A stretch of DNA of 64,000 nucleotides from the NCBI GenBank assembly GCA_011053055.1, contig DRHT01000049.1, positions 124,001 through 188,000 on the forward strand, in the 5' to 3' direction. The position numbers and the translations under genes are program-made. The first letter of the stretch is position 1. The number at the start of each line of letters is the position of its first letter. This document shows, one piece after another, positions 1-9,150 of this stretch. The notes beneath the pieces were generated by a model. The model saw only the letters and a program-made list of their open reading frames with translations. It was not told the DNA's origin and ran no database searches. Origin of the DNA: Halopseudomonas sabulinigri. GTDB lineage: Bacteria; Pseudomonadota; Gammaproteobacteria; Pseudomonadales; Pseudomonadaceae.

Positions 1-10
1 GACACACGAA

Positions 11-31
11 AGAACGCAAAAGTTGCGTTCT
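11..31. other. Short perfect hairpin at window start
   Basis: Nine-base arms AGAACGCAA and TTGCGTTCT flank a three-base loop. There is no T-run on the plus side and only a short TTTC on the minus side. It may end transcription of a gene left of the window. From here to the first gene at 245 I see no supported coding region. Confidence 0.35.
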
Positions 32-244
32 CAAGCGTCGCGCGATCGCTGAGGCGATACTAGCACGACAGGCCAACCGGCAGGGGCTGCAGCCCGATTG
101 TCATGCAACTGGCACCGCTTTCGGCTATTATGCGCGCATCTGTCTGCACCCGTTTAAGCAGTTGCCACGCCCGCGCCCTGAAGCGCTGCGGCAGCGACGG
201 ACGTGCGGCAAACGCCTTTTTCAGTCTCAACACATGGAGTACGC

Positions 245-1504
245 ATGACCGTCAAGAACGCTTTTTATGCCCAGTCGGGCGGGGTCACCGCTGTTATCAA
301 TGCATCTGCTGCCGGCGTGATCGAAACAGCCCGCCAGCATCCCGACCAGATCGGCACTGTGTATGCCGGTCGTAACGGCATTATCGGCGCCTTGACCGAA
401 GAGCTGATTGATACCAGCCTGGAATCAGTTGACGACATCGCCGCTCTGCGGCACACCCCATCGGGTGCGTTTGGCTCGTGCCGCTACAAACTGAAAAGCC
501 TGGAAAGCCACCGCGCCGAATACGAGCGACTGATTGAAGTGTTCAAGGCCCACAACATCGGCTACTTCTTCTATAACGGTGGCGGTGACTCCGCAGACAC
601 TTGCCTCAAGGTCTCGCAACTCGCAGAAACCCTGGGCTACCCAATTCAAGCGATCCACGTTCCCAAGACCGTAGACAATGATCTGCCGATTACCGACTGT
701 TGTCCGGGTTTTGGCTCGGTCGCTAAATACGTTGCCACTTCGATCCGTGAAGCTGGTTTTGATGTCGCGTCCATGGCTGCCACCTCTACTAAAGTATTCA
801 TTCTTGAAGTCATGGGCCGTCACGCTGGCTGGATCACCGCAGCTTGCGGCCTGGCTAACGAAGGTGAAGGCCAGCCGCCGCATATTTTGCTTTTCCCTGA
901 GATCGAATTCGATCAGCCTGCCTTCCTCGCGCGGGTTGATGAGTGCGTCAAAACTTACGGCTACTGCGTAATTGGCGTCTCTGAAGGCATCAAGAACAGT
1001 GAAGGCAAGTTTCTGTCCGAATCAGGCCTGACCGACGCCTTCGGCCATGCGCAGCTGGGCGGCGTCGCGCCGACCATCGCCAAGCTGGTTAAGGAAGAGC
1101 TGGGTTACAAATATCACTGGGCGGTCGCCGACTATCTGCAACGCTCTGCGCGGCACATTGCCTCCAAAGTAGACGTGGACCAAGCCTACGCTTTAGGCCA
1201 AGCGGCGGTAAAAATCGCACTGGAAGGCAAAAACTCGATCATGCCGGCTATCCGCCGCTTGAACGATGCCCCTTACGAGTGGGACATCATCGAAGCACCG
1301 CTGAAGGATGTAGCCAATGTCGAGAAGTTCATGCCGCGCGACTTCATTACTGAAGATGGCTTCCACATCACCGAAGCGTGCCGCCGTTATCTGTCACCGC
1401 TAATTCAGGGCGAAGACTTCCCGCCTTTCAAAAATGGCATGCCGGATTACGTTACTTTGAAGCGCCAAACCGTCGCAAAAAAACTGCCACCTTTCGCGGT
1501 TTAG
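245..1504 (+). CDS. pfp: Pyrophosphate-dependent 6-phosphofructokinase
   Basis: Interconverts fructose-6-phosphate and fructose-1,6-bisphosphate in the cytoplasm, most likely with pyrophosphate instead of ATP. The 419-residue protein has the family start motif QSGG near residue 9, the phosphate-loop segment GGGDSAD at 112-118 and PKTVDND at 140-146. In ATP-dependent enzymes the second position of this last motif is Gly; Lys there (K141) is the known mark of PPi-dependent members. I chose the ATG at 245 because homologues begin MTVKNAFYAQSGG-like; an in-frame upstream ATG at 203 adds 14 unconserved residues. A strong terminator follows. The gene sits about 750 bp upstream of inorganic pyrophosphatase. 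P. aeruginosa has no phosphofructokinase, so this gene is a metabolic difference from that species. Confidence 0.93.
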   Translation: MTVKNAFYAQSGGVTAVINASAAGVIETARQHPDQIGTVYAGRNGIIGALTEELIDTSLESVDDIAALRHTPSGAFGSCRYKLKSLESHRAEYERLIEVFKAHNIGYFFYNGGGDSADTCLKVSQLAETLGYPIQAIHVPKTVDNDLPITDCCPGFGSVAKYVATSIREAGFDVASMAATSTKVFILEVMGRHAGWITAACGLANEGEGQPPHILLFPEIEFDQPAFLARVDECVKTYGYCVIGVSEGIKNSEGKFLSESGLTDAFGHAQLGGVAPTIAKLVKEELGYKYHWAVADYLQRSARHIASKVDVDQAYALGQAAVKIALEGKNSIMPAIRRLNDAPYEWDIIEAPLKDVANVEKFMPRDFITEDGFHITEACRRYLSPLIQGEDFPPFKNGMPDYVTLKRQTVAKKLPPFAV

Positions 1505-1519
1505 AGGCTTCTGGGTGCT

Positions 1520-1555
1520 AAAAACCGTCGTATCTTCGGGTGCGGCGGTTTTTTT
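1520..1555 (+). terminator. Rho-independent terminator after pfp
   Basis: The arms AAAACCGTCG and CGGCGGTTTT pair with one G-U and are followed by a run of seven T. It lies 16 bases after the pfp stop codon. Confidence 0.85.
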
Positions 1556-1653
1556 GTGGCCGCTGATTGCAGATTGCCTCATGCTGATGCAGGATGAGGC
1601 AAATGACCAATTAAAACCTCCTAGCCACTTAATGACCAATCACGGGTAATCGT

Positions 1654-2103
1654 ATGCGCATAGTTCAGGCAGATGTAGCTCGCCTTGATGAAGTAACCCC
1701 CATGTTCATCAAGTATCGTGAGTTTTATGGGCAACTACCCAAACCCGAAGCTTCACGCCGGTTTCTGGAAGCACGTCTGGTGCAAGAGCAAGCCATTATT
1801 TTGATTGCTGAGGACGAAGACACTGGGAAAGCCATGGGCTTCTGCCAGTTCATTCCCAGCTTCTCTGCACTTACCCTGTCAGCCGCGTGGGTGCTTAAGG
1901 GCATTTATGTAACGGAGGACGCACGTCGCCAACTGGTCGCCGACCGACTGATCAATCACGCGAAAGAACTGGCTCGTGCTGCTGGCGTAGAACGCATGAC
2001 AGTTATGACCGGAGAAGACAACACCGCCGCACAAAGCTTGTATCGCTCGCTCGGTTTCAGCAACGATCATGATTTCATGTACTTCGCCCTCAAGCTCAGC
2101 TGA
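1654..2103 (+). CDS. GNAT family N-acetyltransferase
   Basis: A 149-residue single-domain acetyltransferase of the GNAT fold, which moves an acetyl group from acetyl-CoA to an amine. The substrate cannot be told from sequence. Typical family features are visible: the strand with GIYVTEDARRQ around residue 88, where the usual Q/RxxGxG/A pyrophosphate-binding loop is degenerate (RRQLVADRL), and the C-terminal stretch NTAAQSLYRSLGF near 128-140, which is the motif B region. The ATG at 1654 is preceded by a weak ribosome site. It is a monocistronic gene between the pfp terminator and the ppa promoter, so the neighbours give no hint of its role. Confidence 0.8.
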   Translation: MRIVQADVARLDEVTPMFIKYREFYGQLPKPEASRRFLEARLVQEQAIILIAEDEDTGKAMGFCQFIPSFSALTLSAAWVLKGIYVTEDARRQLVADRLINHAKELARAAGVERMTVMTGEDNTAAQSLYRSLGFSNDHDFMYFALKLS

Positions 2104-2191
2104 GCCGTCGCCGCCGGCAGGCAGCACAGCTGCTGGCTATGAAATCGCACCTTATTTTGCTCGTCTACGACCAAGGTACACCGGGTTTTGC

Positions 2192-2220
2192 TTGGTATCC
2201 GCAGGCTAAACACCTATAAT
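2192..2220 (+). promoter_or_regulatory. Sigma-70 promoter for ppa
   Basis: A -35 box TTGGTA (2192-2197), a 17-base spacer and a perfect -10 box TATAAT (2215-2220), 40 bases before the ppa start codon. Confidence 0.75.
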
Positions 2221-2260
2221 GCCGGCCAGTTTTTTCAACTATGGCCGAATCAGGTAAACC

Positions 2261-2788
2261 ATGAGCTACGACCAGATCCCCGCAGGCAAAGACATTCCCA
2301 ACGACATCTATGTCGCCATCGAAATTCCAGCCAACCACGCGCCGATCAAGTATGAGATCGACAAGGACAGCAGCACACTGTTCGTTGACCGCTTCATGGC
2401 GACGCCGATGTTCTACCCGGCAAACTACGGCTACATCCCTAACACACTAGCCGACGATGGCGATCCGCTTGACGTGCTGGTTGTGACTCCGCACCCGGTT
2501 TCCCCTGGCGCGGTCATTCGTGCCCGCCCGGTAGGCGTGCTGCACATGACCGACGATGGCGGCGGCGATGCCAAGGTGATCGCTGTCCCCCACGACAAGC
2601 TAAGCACACTGTACCGCGACATCCAAGAACACACCGACCTGCCTGAGTTGCTGATCCAGCAAATCCAGCACTTCTTTGAGCATTACAAAGATCTGGAAGC
2701 GGGCAAATGGGTCAAGATTGACCGCTGGGGCAACGCTGACGAAGCCCGTGCGGAAATTGTTAAGGCTGTAAACGCTTACCAAAAATAA
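2261..2788 (+). CDS. ppa: Inorganic pyrophosphatase
   Basis: Hydrolyses pyrophosphate to two phosphates in the cytoplasm and so pulls biosynthetic reactions forward. The 175-residue length is right for family I enzymes of proteobacteria. The signature [10 protein letters not shown] (about 64-73), with its metal-binding aspartates, and the early FVDRFM and [11 protein letters not shown] segments are present. It has its own promoter and a terminator 15 bases after the stop, so it is a single-gene unit. Its closeness to a PPi-consuming phosphofructokinase means the two enzymes compete for the same PPi pool, although separate terminators argue against co-transcription. Confidence 0.97.
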   Translation: MSYDQIPAGKDIPNDIYVAIEIPANHAPIKYEIDKDSSTLFVDRFMATPMFYPANYGYIPNTLADDGDPLDVLVVTPHPVSPGAVIRARPVGVLHMTDDGGGDAKVIAVPHDKLSTLYRDIQEHTDLPELLIQQIQHFFEHYKDLEAGKWVKIDRWGNADEARAEIVKAVNAYQK

Positions 2789-2802
2789 GCGTTTCGCCCC
2801 TT

Positions 2803-2831
2803 AAAAAGCCGGCCACAAGCTGGCTTTTTTT
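2803..2831 (+). terminator. Rho-independent terminator after ppa
   Basis: The stem AAAAAGCCGG / CTGGCTTTTT, with one G-U pair, is followed by a run of T. Confidence 0.85.
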
Positions 2832-2891
2832 ATGCCCGGAAATTAACAACCCTGTACCTTGTTAATCCTCCCCCCCAGCAGAGTGCATTGC

Positions 2892-3680
2892 ATGACTGAC
2901 CGTTACTTCGACCATATAGGCGCACATTTCGCCCGCAAGATTTACGCTAGCCCCAAGGGCGCTATTCGCCTTGCGGTGCTGACCCGTGACTTGGAGCAAT
3001 GGTTGCCTGAGCTGAACGAAGGCGAGCGCAGGCTCCGCGTGCTGGACGTTGGCGCCGGGCTGGGACATGTCAGTGAGTGGCTACTGCTGCGTGGGCATCA
3101 GCTCACCGTGAGTGAGCCCTCGACAGAGATGCTGGATGCTACACGCGAGCGCCTGCAGGCATTGCAATCTGCGTATCCGGCGACCTATCTGCAAGTGCCA
3201 CTACAGGCACTACCGGAAAGAGGTGAGCAGTACGACTTGGTGATCTGCCATGCGGTGCTGGAATGGCTGGATGATCCAGCAGATGCGCTGCAACATTTGT
3301 CGCAATTGGTAGCACCTACCGGCGCCCTGTCACTGGCCTTTTACAACCGCGACGCCCTCGCCTACAAAAATTTGATCAAAGGGCAATTTCGCAAACTCAA
3401 GACCAATCAACTGGCAGGCCAAGGCAAGCGCAGCCTGACTCCGCAACAACCACTGGACCCACGAGACATGGCCCAATGGGCCAGCGCGGCAAAGTTCAGG
3501 TTGGCCGGGGAAAGCGGCGTGCGGGTGTTCTACGACTATATGCCAGAGCCTTTCAAGAGCGAAGCCAAGCTGGAGGAGCTGATCGAGCAAGAGCTGCATT
3601 ACAGCCAGCATCCGGCTTATCGGCATTTAGGCCGCTACCTACACTGGTGGCTAAGACCCACACCCGGCCTTGATCGCTGA
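2892..3680 (+). CDS. cmoM: tRNA 5-carboxymethoxyuridine methyltransferase CmoM
   Basis: SAM-dependent methyltransferase that forms the methyl ester of 5-carboxymethoxyuridine at wobble position 34 of tRNAs. The start MTDRYFDHIGAHF resembles E. coli CmoM (former SmtA). It has the SAM-binding glycine motif RVLDVGAGLG (about residues 50-59), the family-specific CHAVLEWLDDP (about 120-130), an FYN segment after the Rossmann core and GVRVFYDYM near residue 210. I chose the ATG at 2892; the upstream in-frame start at 2859 adds 11 unconserved residues. Its partners CmoA and CmoB are not in this window. It is convergent with the MATE gene, with six bases between stop codons. Confidence 0.9.
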   Translation: MTDRYFDHIGAHFARKIYASPKGAIRLAVLTRDLEQWLPELNEGERRLRVLDVGAGLGHVSEWLLLRGHQLTVSEPSTEMLDATRERLQALQSAYPATYLQVPLQALPERGEQYDLVICHAVLEWLDDPADALQHLSQLVAPTGALSLAFYNRDALAYKNLIKGQFRKLKTNQLAGQGKRSLTPQQPLDPRDMAQWASAAKFRLAGESGVRVFYDYMPEPFKSEAKLEELIEQELHYSQHPAYRHLGRYLHWWLRPTPGLDR

Positions 3681-3687
3681 TCAGGCC
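3666..3687. terminator. Hairpin between convergent cmoM and MATE genes
   Basis: GGCCTtGATC pairs with GATCAGGCC with one bulged T. The hairpin overlaps the cmoM stop codon. There is no T-run, so it is at best a weak two-way terminator. Confidence 0.35.
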
Positions 3688-5033
3688 TAGGATATCCAGC
3701 GGTTCGTTCGCCATAAATGCACAAACCAACCACCCAGTAACAGTGAGCGTAACCACATAAAACAGAAGAAGCCGAGCCACACGCCGTGATTACCCCAGCT
3801 TTGCAGGGCCCAGGCAAGCGGCAGATAAAGTAGCAAGGCAGCGAGCATGGCGTTCCGCATAGCGCGGGCCCGCGAAGCGCCAATAAACAAGCCATCCAGC
3901 AGATAACTCCATACCGCTGCCAGCGGCATCACCGCCATCCAGGGCAAATAGGTAGCCGCCTGCTGCCTAACCTCAGGCAAATCGGTCAGCAGCGCGATAA
4001 TCCCGTTGCCGAACAGCAAAAACAGCAACATAAAAGCGCAGCTTAGCAACAGCGACCAGAGCGTTGTTACCACCAGCACCTTACGCAGTGCGTCCGGGTC
4101 GCGGCGGCCCAATGCATGCCCGCCGAGCGCTTCAAGCGCATGTGCTAATCCATCCAGACCATGCGAGGTGAGCAACAGAAAATTGAGTAGAACCGCGTTA
4201 GCCGCGACCACCTCATCACCCAGCCGCGCGCCCTGCACTACCAACAGATAGAACACTGACTCCAACGCCAGGGTGCGAATCAGAATGTCACGATTGACCC
4301 TGATCAAAGGCCCTGCGCCTCGCAACCACAACGCCTGCAACCAATCTGTCTGGCCAGGATAGCGGCGCAGTATGGGCGCCAGCAGGGCCAAGCCCAGCAT
4401 GAGACCGAGATAGTCACTGATAACAGTTGCCCAGGCGGCACCTGCAACGCCCCATTCCAGCACCACTACCAACAGAACATCCAGCAGAACATTGCTCAGA
4501 TTGACCGTCAGCAGAATAAGGAAGGGAGAGCGGCTATTCTGCGCACCAACAAACCAGCCGATGAGCACAAAATTAGCCAAAGCCGCGGGTAGGCTGTGAA
4601 GCCGAATCCCAACGTAGAGGCGCGCTTGATCAAGTAACGCCTGACTGCTATCAAGAAAGTGCAGGCCCACGTCAATCAAGGGTCGCTGCAGTAGCCAAAC
4701 CAATAACGAAATCAGCAATGCCAGCCACAGCGGCTGCAATAACACACGGCGCAGTGCGCTACCGTCCTCTGCGCCACAGGCCTGGGCAGCGAACCCCGTG
4801 GTTCCCATACGCAGGAAACCAGCCGCCCAGAGCACAAAAGTAAACAGCGTACTGCCGACCGCAACACCACCAAGGAAGTGTGCACCATCGAGATGGCCGA
4901 TGACCGCCGTATCGACCAAACCGACCAGAGGCACGCTGATATTGGAAAGAATCATCGGCAACGCGATAGCCCACACGCGCTTGTGGGTTGGGGTATCGCG
5001 CCATAGTTGCAGCAAAGCGCCGCCGCGCGCCAC
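3687..5033 (-). CDS. MATE family efflux transporter (DinF-like)
   Basis: Integral inner-membrane protein of 448 residues, the usual MATE size, with about 12 hydrophobic segments in two bundles. The N-terminal segment IALPMILSNISVPLVGLVDT followed by AVIGHL is typical of the DinF/DNA-damage-inducible branch. Members exchange H+ or Na+ for organic cations or other toxic compounds; the substrate here is unknown. The start is a GTG at 5033, three bases after the yciH stop, so the gene is probably translated as the distal member of a yciH-MATE unit. No LexA-type operator is evident upstream, so DNA-damage control cannot be claimed from the name. Confidence 0.88.
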   Translation of the reverse strand: MARGGALLQLWRDTPTHKRVWAIALPMILSNISVPLVGLVDTAVIGHLDGAHFLGGVAVGSTLFTFVLWAAGFLRMGTTGFAAQACGAEDGSALRRVLLQPLWLALLISLLVWLLQRPLIDVGLHFLDSSQALLDQARLYVGIRLHSLPAALANFVLIGWFVGAQNSRSPFLILLTVNLSNVLLDVLLVVVLEWGVAGAAWATVISDYLGLMLGLALLAPILRRYPGQTDWLQALWLRGAGPLIRVNRDILIRTLALESVFYLLVVQGARLGDEVVAANAVLLNFLLLTSHGLDGLAHALEALGGHALGRRDPDALRKVLVVTTLWSLLLSCAFMLLFLLFGNGIIALLTDLPEVRQQAATYLPWMAVMPLAAVWSYLLDGLFIGASRARAMRNAMLAALLLYLPLAWALQSWGNHGVWLGFFCFMWLRSLLLGGWFVHLWRTNRWIS

Positions 5034-5036
5034 GCG

Positions 5037-5405
5037 CTAGCCGCCGGCTCGCTTGACCTTAAAACCTTCGGCCGTTAACAGCTCGCAGAGCAGCTCAGCC
5101 TTGTCACCCTGAATCTCGATGACACCATCCTTGACCGAGCCACCGCAGCCGCAGCGGTTCTTCAGTTTCTTGCCCAAGGCCTTCAGCTCGTCAGCTGCCA
5201 GCAATACACCAGTGATATTGGTAACCGTTTTACCGCCCCTACCCTTGGTTTCGCGACGTACGCGGACGACCCCATCACCCTCAGGCACGGCTTGTTCAGC
5301 GCAGCGACACTCAGCTAGTGGCTGGCTGCACTCCGGACACATACGCCCGCTGTCGGTTGAGTAGACCAAACCACCCAGGGCCTGCAGACCGTTCTTCTTT
5401 ACCAT
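5037..5405 (-). CDS. yciH: YciH, SUI1/eIF1-like translation factor
   Basis: A 122-residue bacterial homologue of eukaryotic initiation factor eIF1. In E. coli, YciH affects fidelity of initiation in vitro and is dispensable. The SUI1 domain covers about residues 45-120 with the conserved KNRCGCGGSVKDG-IEIQGD core near 82-100. The N-terminal part has CPEC and CRC cysteine clusters (residues 23-36) that may bind metal. It starts two bases downstream of the NUDIX stop and ends three bases before the MATE start, so DUF2333, NUDIX, yciH and MATE are probably one transcript. Confidence 0.92.
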   Translation of the reverse strand: MVKKNGLQALGGLVYSTDSGRMCPECSQPLAECRCAEQAVPEGDGVVRVRRETKGRGGKTVTNITGVLLAADELKALGKKLKNRCGCGGSVKDGVIEIQGDKAELLCELLTAEGFKVKRAGG

Positions 5406-5407
5406 GT

Positions 5408-5944
5408 TTAATCCACTGAAATTTGTTGCAACAGCCGCTGCAGCGCATCCATTGAGTCAGGTGCGTATTGCTCGCCACTACGCTGCCACTGGCTGTGTGG
5501 ATCTATCCAGCGAAAGTCTTGCACCTCTTCAGGCTGCATTTCCAGCGGACCGTCCCAGCAGCAGCTGAACACGCCCGCCCACAGGCGACTGTCTGCCGAC
5601 TCAAAGTAAAAACGCAGGTGCTCAGTCAAGGTCACACCGGCAACACCCAACTCTTCAGCGAGCTCGCGCTCCGCGCCCTGCGCATAACTCTCCCCTGCTC
5701 CCACTACGCCACCTGCAGCTACATCCCAGAAACCCGGATACAAGCGTTTGTGGTTAGTACGTTGGTGCAGACAAAGCTGGCCGGCAGAGTTGAACACAAA
5801 GATAAATGTGCAGCGGGTAATCAACCCGCGCGCCTGCGCATCACCGCGGCTCACTGCGCCGAGCGGCTGATCATGCTCATCCACATGAGTCACACGCTCA
5901 GCAGCTGAAGCCGCCAGATAAGCTTCTATGGCTGCTCTATCCAC
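5408..5944 (-). CDS. NUDIX hydrolase (YfcD-like)
   Basis: A 178-residue NUDIX protein that hydrolyses a nucleoside diphosphate linked to another group; the substrate is not known. The full Nudix box (Gx5Ex7REUxEExGU) reads G-VVGAG-E-SYAQGAE-REL-AEE-LGV around residues 78-100, so the Mg2+-binding glutamates are intact. The preceding segment, with HQRTNHKRLYPGFWD, is typical of the isopentenyl-diphosphate isomerase-like/YfcD branch, but isomerase activity should not be assumed. It lies three bases downstream of the DUF2333 gene and two bases upstream of yciH in a tight minus-strand cluster. Confidence 0.88.
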   Translation of the reverse strand: MDRAAIEAYLAASAAERVTHVDEHDQPLGAVSRGDAQARGLITRCTFIFVFNSAGQLCLHQRTNHKRLYPGFWDVAAGGVVGAGESYAQGAERELAEELGVAGVTLTEHLRFYFESADSRLWAGVFSCCWDGPLEMQPEEVQDFRWIDPHSQWQRSGEQYAPDSMDALQRLLQQISVD

Positions 5945-5947
5945 TAC

Positions 5948-6913
5948 CTAGCCCTGTTCAAGCAACCGACGCAGGTCGATCATCGCTGCGTTAGCACGTG
6001 ACAGATAGTTAGCCATCACCAGCGAGTGGTTCGCCAACATGCCGAATCCACCGCCGTTCAACACCATTGGGCTCCACAGGGTTTCCTGCGTGGCTTCCAG
6101 ATCACGGATGATCTGTTGCATGCTGATCAGTGCGTTCTTCTTGGCCAGCACATCGTGAAAGTCGTGCTCGACCGCACGCAGCAAATAAACCAAGGCCCAT
6201 GAGGTGCCGCGCGCCTCATAAAACACATTGTCGATTTCCATCCACGGGGTAGTCTTGCCTAACTTACCTCCTTCTATCAGAGGCGCGCGACCCACACTGG
6301 CGGACAGTCGCTGCGACAGCGAACCTAAACGCGTGCTCACATCACCCACCCAACTTGCCAGATTGTCGGCGCGGGCGTAGAACTGCGCATCACCCTTGTT
6401 CAAGCGGGTAATGTAGCTATCAAGCTGATCCATGCCTTTGCGATATTCACTCTCGCTGGAAGGAAACATCCAACGATTGTTATTAGTGCTAAACAAGGGT
6501 TCTGCTTTGGCCAGGTTAGCGTCTTCGGTGGACTGCGACTGCGAACGAGCCATGTCGCGGCGTAGCGCGCGGCTCATGTCGCGTACTTGCACCAGCACAC
6601 CAAACTCCCAGCTCGGCATATTGTCTAGCCACAAGCCGGGAGGGAAGCGATCGTTACTGATGTAGCCGCCGGGCTTATTCAATAACGTGACCATCAGAGA
6701 ATCCAGGGTGCGCGCCGTGTACTCACCCGTAACCAATTGGTTTCTTTCAGCGCTCACGATTAGAGGCGCCATATCCGGCTCGCGGCTCCAATACCACCCG
6801 ATCACCAGGCATATCAACAGATAGACCACTAAAACGCCCAACACGATCTTGCCGACCGTTGAACCTTTCACGTTACTGCCGTCGCTCGAATCCGTGCGCG
6901 TTCCGAATTTCAT
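5948..6913 (-). CDS. DUF2333 family membrane-anchored protein
   Basis: A 321-residue protein of unknown function known from pseudomonads. A charged N-terminus of about 20 residues is followed by one transmembrane helix (about residues 22-44, VLGVLVVYLLICLVIGWYW), leaving a large, mostly alpha-helical periplasmic domain. The start codon has a good ribosome site (AGGAG, eight bases upstream). It is the first gene of a tight group with NUDIX and yciH and is divergent from the phosphate chemoreceptor gene; its promoter must lie in 6914-7080. I do not recognise a catalytic motif. Confidence 0.85.
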   Translation of the reverse strand: MKFGTRTDSSDGSNVKGSTVGKIVLGVLVVYLLICLVIGWYWSREPDMAPLIVSAERNQLVTGEYTARTLDSLMVTLLNKPGGYISNDRFPPGLWLDNMPSWEFGVLVQVRDMSRALRRDMARSQSQSTEDANLAKAEPLFSTNNNRWMFPSSESEYRKGMDQLDSYITRLNKGDAQFYARADNLASWVGDVSTRLGSLSQRLSASVGRAPLIEGGKLGKTTPWMEIDNVFYEARGTSWALVYLLRAVEHDFHDVLAKKNALISMQQIIRDLEATQETLWSPMVLNGGGFGMLANHSLVMANYLSRANAAMIDLRRLLEQG

Positions 6914-7008
6914 CTCTGCACTCCTGTTTCAAATCTGCACCCAGCATATCATGGGCGGGCGTAGTCAAGGCCAGCAGCGGGTGCTTGCCGGGTAAGGCAC
7001 ATGGCCAT

Positions 7009-7043
7009 CTTTCATCAAGCTGTAACACAACTGACATTATGAT
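7009..7043 (+). promoter_or_regulatory. Pho box promoter of the chemoreceptor gene
   Basis: Three seven-base direct repeats with four-base spacers, CTTTCAT-caag-CTGTAAC-acaa-CTGACAT (7009-7037), match the PhoB consensus CTGTCAT. The -10 hexamer TATGAT (7038-7043) starts 11 bases after the first two repeats, the spacing of PhoB-activated promoters in which the box replaces the -35. Confidence 0.8.
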
Positions 7044-7086
7044 TTAGGCGTTGCTCTACCCACCTTCCAGCATTAACGGGTCTGCC

Positions 7087-9054
7087 ATGCGCCTGAAATC
7101 ACTCACTCTATTCAATACCGGCCTGCTGGTCGCCGTAGGTATCGCGCTTGGCGCTAGCCTGTGGTGGTCTCAACATGCGCTCAAAACGCCTTACGCGCTG
7201 ATGGACACATACTTGAATATAGTCGCTCAAGTACAAAGTCTGCAGCGCGATACTGAAGCTTATCGTATTAGCGGTGATGCGCTACGCCATCAAGAGGCGC
7301 AGAACACCGCTATTGCCGTAGCTGAAAACCTGCAGCTTCTACCTGCCAACATCCGTCAGCCGCTGGAACAACCCCTGACCGACTTCACCGAGTTCGTCGG
7401 TGCAGATCTGCTGGCGGTTGGCAAACTGGCCGGCGATCCGCAGGCCCTATTGGTGCAGGCTGAGCGCGAAATCATGGCTGAGCTGCAAAGTCTGACCAGC
7501 TACGCCAACGCAAGTGCCGCAGAAAATAGTCGCACGGCGCTGCAATACATCACACTGCTTGATAGCCTGCAGTCTGATTTACTGCGTATCAGTCTGGCTC
7601 GCGCCAGGCTATTCAGCCAGAACGACCCCGCATTAATGGAAAACCTAAAACGCTTAATCTCCACTGCGCAACATAATGCCGAGGAGCTACAGCAGCTACC
7701 GCTGCTTGGTGTGGTCAGCGAGACGAGCGTCAGCGCAGACCCTTTCGCTTCGCTATTAGGTGTCGATAGCGCCAGCCAAGCCACTCAGACCGATCCAGGC
7801 GCAGACTACAAACGCGCTTTGCAATCGCTATTAACGCGCTACCCTGCTGAGCTGCAGCGCACCGGCGAACTCATTGCCGAGCGTGCGCGCTTGCAAGACA
7901 TCACCCGCGAACGCACCGCCAACCTGCAACAGGGTGCCGACCTGATTCGGCCAGCGCTCACTGCTGAACGTGACAGCATCACTCATCAAGTGCGTAACGT
8001 GCAGCTGGCAATCATCGCACTGATCATTCTTATTGCGTTGCTGATCGATCGCATCCAACGCTCGATTGCCAATGCAATCAGCCACTTCGCGCCGGCGCTG
8101 TCTACCTATGCCAGCGGTGATTTCCGCAAGCCAGTAAACACCCATAGCAAGACCCGCGAACTGGTTCAGCTAGAGCACTCGGCCAACCAATTGCGCAGCT
8201 ATTTGATCGATTTGGTGACCACCATCAACCAGCAAGCCGAGTCCCTCAACGGCACCAGCCTTCAGTTAGACCAGCTGTCTGCTGAAACCCATGATCGCGC
8301 TGCCCAGCAGCAGCGCGACACCCAAGAAATCAATCAAGACATCGGTGGCATGGAAGAAGCTGTCCGCCTGGTCGCCACTAGCGCCGGAGAAAGCGCCGAG
8401 CTAGCGCGCTCAGCCAACCGCGAAGTGCGCGATGGCCAGGAAGTCATCGGCGGCACCATTGCACAAATGCAGCAATTGGTAAGCGAGGTCGAAGCCACAG
8501 CGCGCACCATCGGCCGTATGGTTAGCGAATCGGACACCATCGGCGGCGTGCTACAGGTGATTCAAGGCATCGCCGAACAAACCAATCTGCTGGCGTTAAA
8601 TGCTGCGATTGAAGCCGCACGTGCCGGTGAGGCCGGTCGCGGTTTTGCCGTGGTCGCCGATGAAGTACGCCAGTTGGCGCAGCGCACCGCCGGCTCCACC
8701 CAGGAAATTCGTCAGCTGATCGAGAGCCTGCAACAGGTTGCCCGCCAATCAGCCACACAGATGAACGAACAGGTCCGTCATGCGCAGAACACGGCCGAGC
8801 AGGGCCAACGTGCGGAGGCTGCCCTGAGCAGCATTGTCAGCGCCATCCTGCGTATCACCGAGCTGGCCGAACACATTGCCAGCCACACCGACACGCAATC
8901 CGGCCAAGTACGCACCATCCGCGAGAACAGTCAGCAAATTCACCAGCTGACCGAAGAGAATCTCGGCATGGTGTCGCAAACCCGCGAACATACCCAACAG
9001 ATAAGCCAACGCAGCAGCGCACTTTTGTCAGCAGTATCGGCATTCAAAATCTGA
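7087..9054 (+). CDS. ctpL: Methyl-accepting chemotaxis protein, CtpL-like phosphate chemoreceptor
   Basis: Inner-membrane chemoreceptor of 655 residues. TM1 covers about residues 8-28. A helical periplasmic sensor (30-305) is followed by TM2 (about 305-325), a HAMP domain and a cytoplasmic signalling coiled coil. The conserved hairpin tip is intact: [20 protein letters not shown] at about 500-520, then [12 protein letters not shown]. Its place directly upstream of dsbD and near yciH matches P. aeruginosa ctpL, the receptor for taxis to inorganic phosphate, and the Pho box upstream supports that role. The symbol rests on synteny and regulation, since sensor domains diverge. I chose the ATG at 7087; a TTG at 7051 would add 12 residues. 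A terminator follows. Confidence 0.85.
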   Translation: MRLKSLTLFNTGLLVAVGIALGASLWWSQHALKTPYALMDTYLNIVAQVQSLQRDTEAYRISGDALRHQEAQNTAIAVAENLQLLPANIRQPLEQPLTDFTEFVGADLLAVGKLAGDPQALLVQAEREIMAELQSLTSYANASAAENSRTALQYITLLDSLQSDLLRISLARARLFSQNDPALMENLKRLISTAQHNAEELQQLPLLGVVSETSVSADPFASLLGVDSASQATQTDPGADYKRALQSLLTRYPAELQRTGELIAERARLQDITRERTANLQQGADLIRPALTAERDSITHQVRNVQLAIIALIILIALLIDRIQRSIANAISHFAPALSTYASGDFRKPVNTHSKTRELVQLEHSANQLRSYLIDLVTTINQQAESLNGTSLQLDQLSAETHDRAAQQQRDTQEINQDIGGMEEAVRLVATSAGESAELARSANREVRDGQEVIGGTIAQMQQLVSEVEATARTIGRMVSESDTIGGVLQVIQGIAEQTNLLALNAAIEAARAGEAGRGFAVVADEVRQLAQRTAGSTQEIRQLIESLQQVARQSATQMNEQVRHAQNTAEQGQRAEAALSSIVSAILRITELAEHIASHTDTQSGQVRTIRENSQQIHQLTEENLGMVSQTREHTQQISQRSSALLSAVSAFKI

Positions 9055-9057
9055 GCA

Positions 9058-9085
9058 CCGAAGGATTCAGCAACGAATCCTTCGG
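9058..9085 (+). terminator. Hairpin terminator after the chemoreceptor gene
   Basis: Perfect 11-base arms CCGAAGGATTC / GAATCCTTCGG with a six-base loop, three bases after the stop codon. The following T-run is poor. Confidence 0.6.
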
Positions 9086-9150
9086 CATCTGCCTTTCCCC
9101 GATCCCAGCCAGCCTTTATGATGGCTGTCCTTTATCTGGCCGGGTGCACG

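Noticed and set aside
144-160. Sigma-54-like GG-N10-GG upstream of pfp
   Set aside because: The -12 element is GG, not GC, so the invariant dinucleotide is missing.
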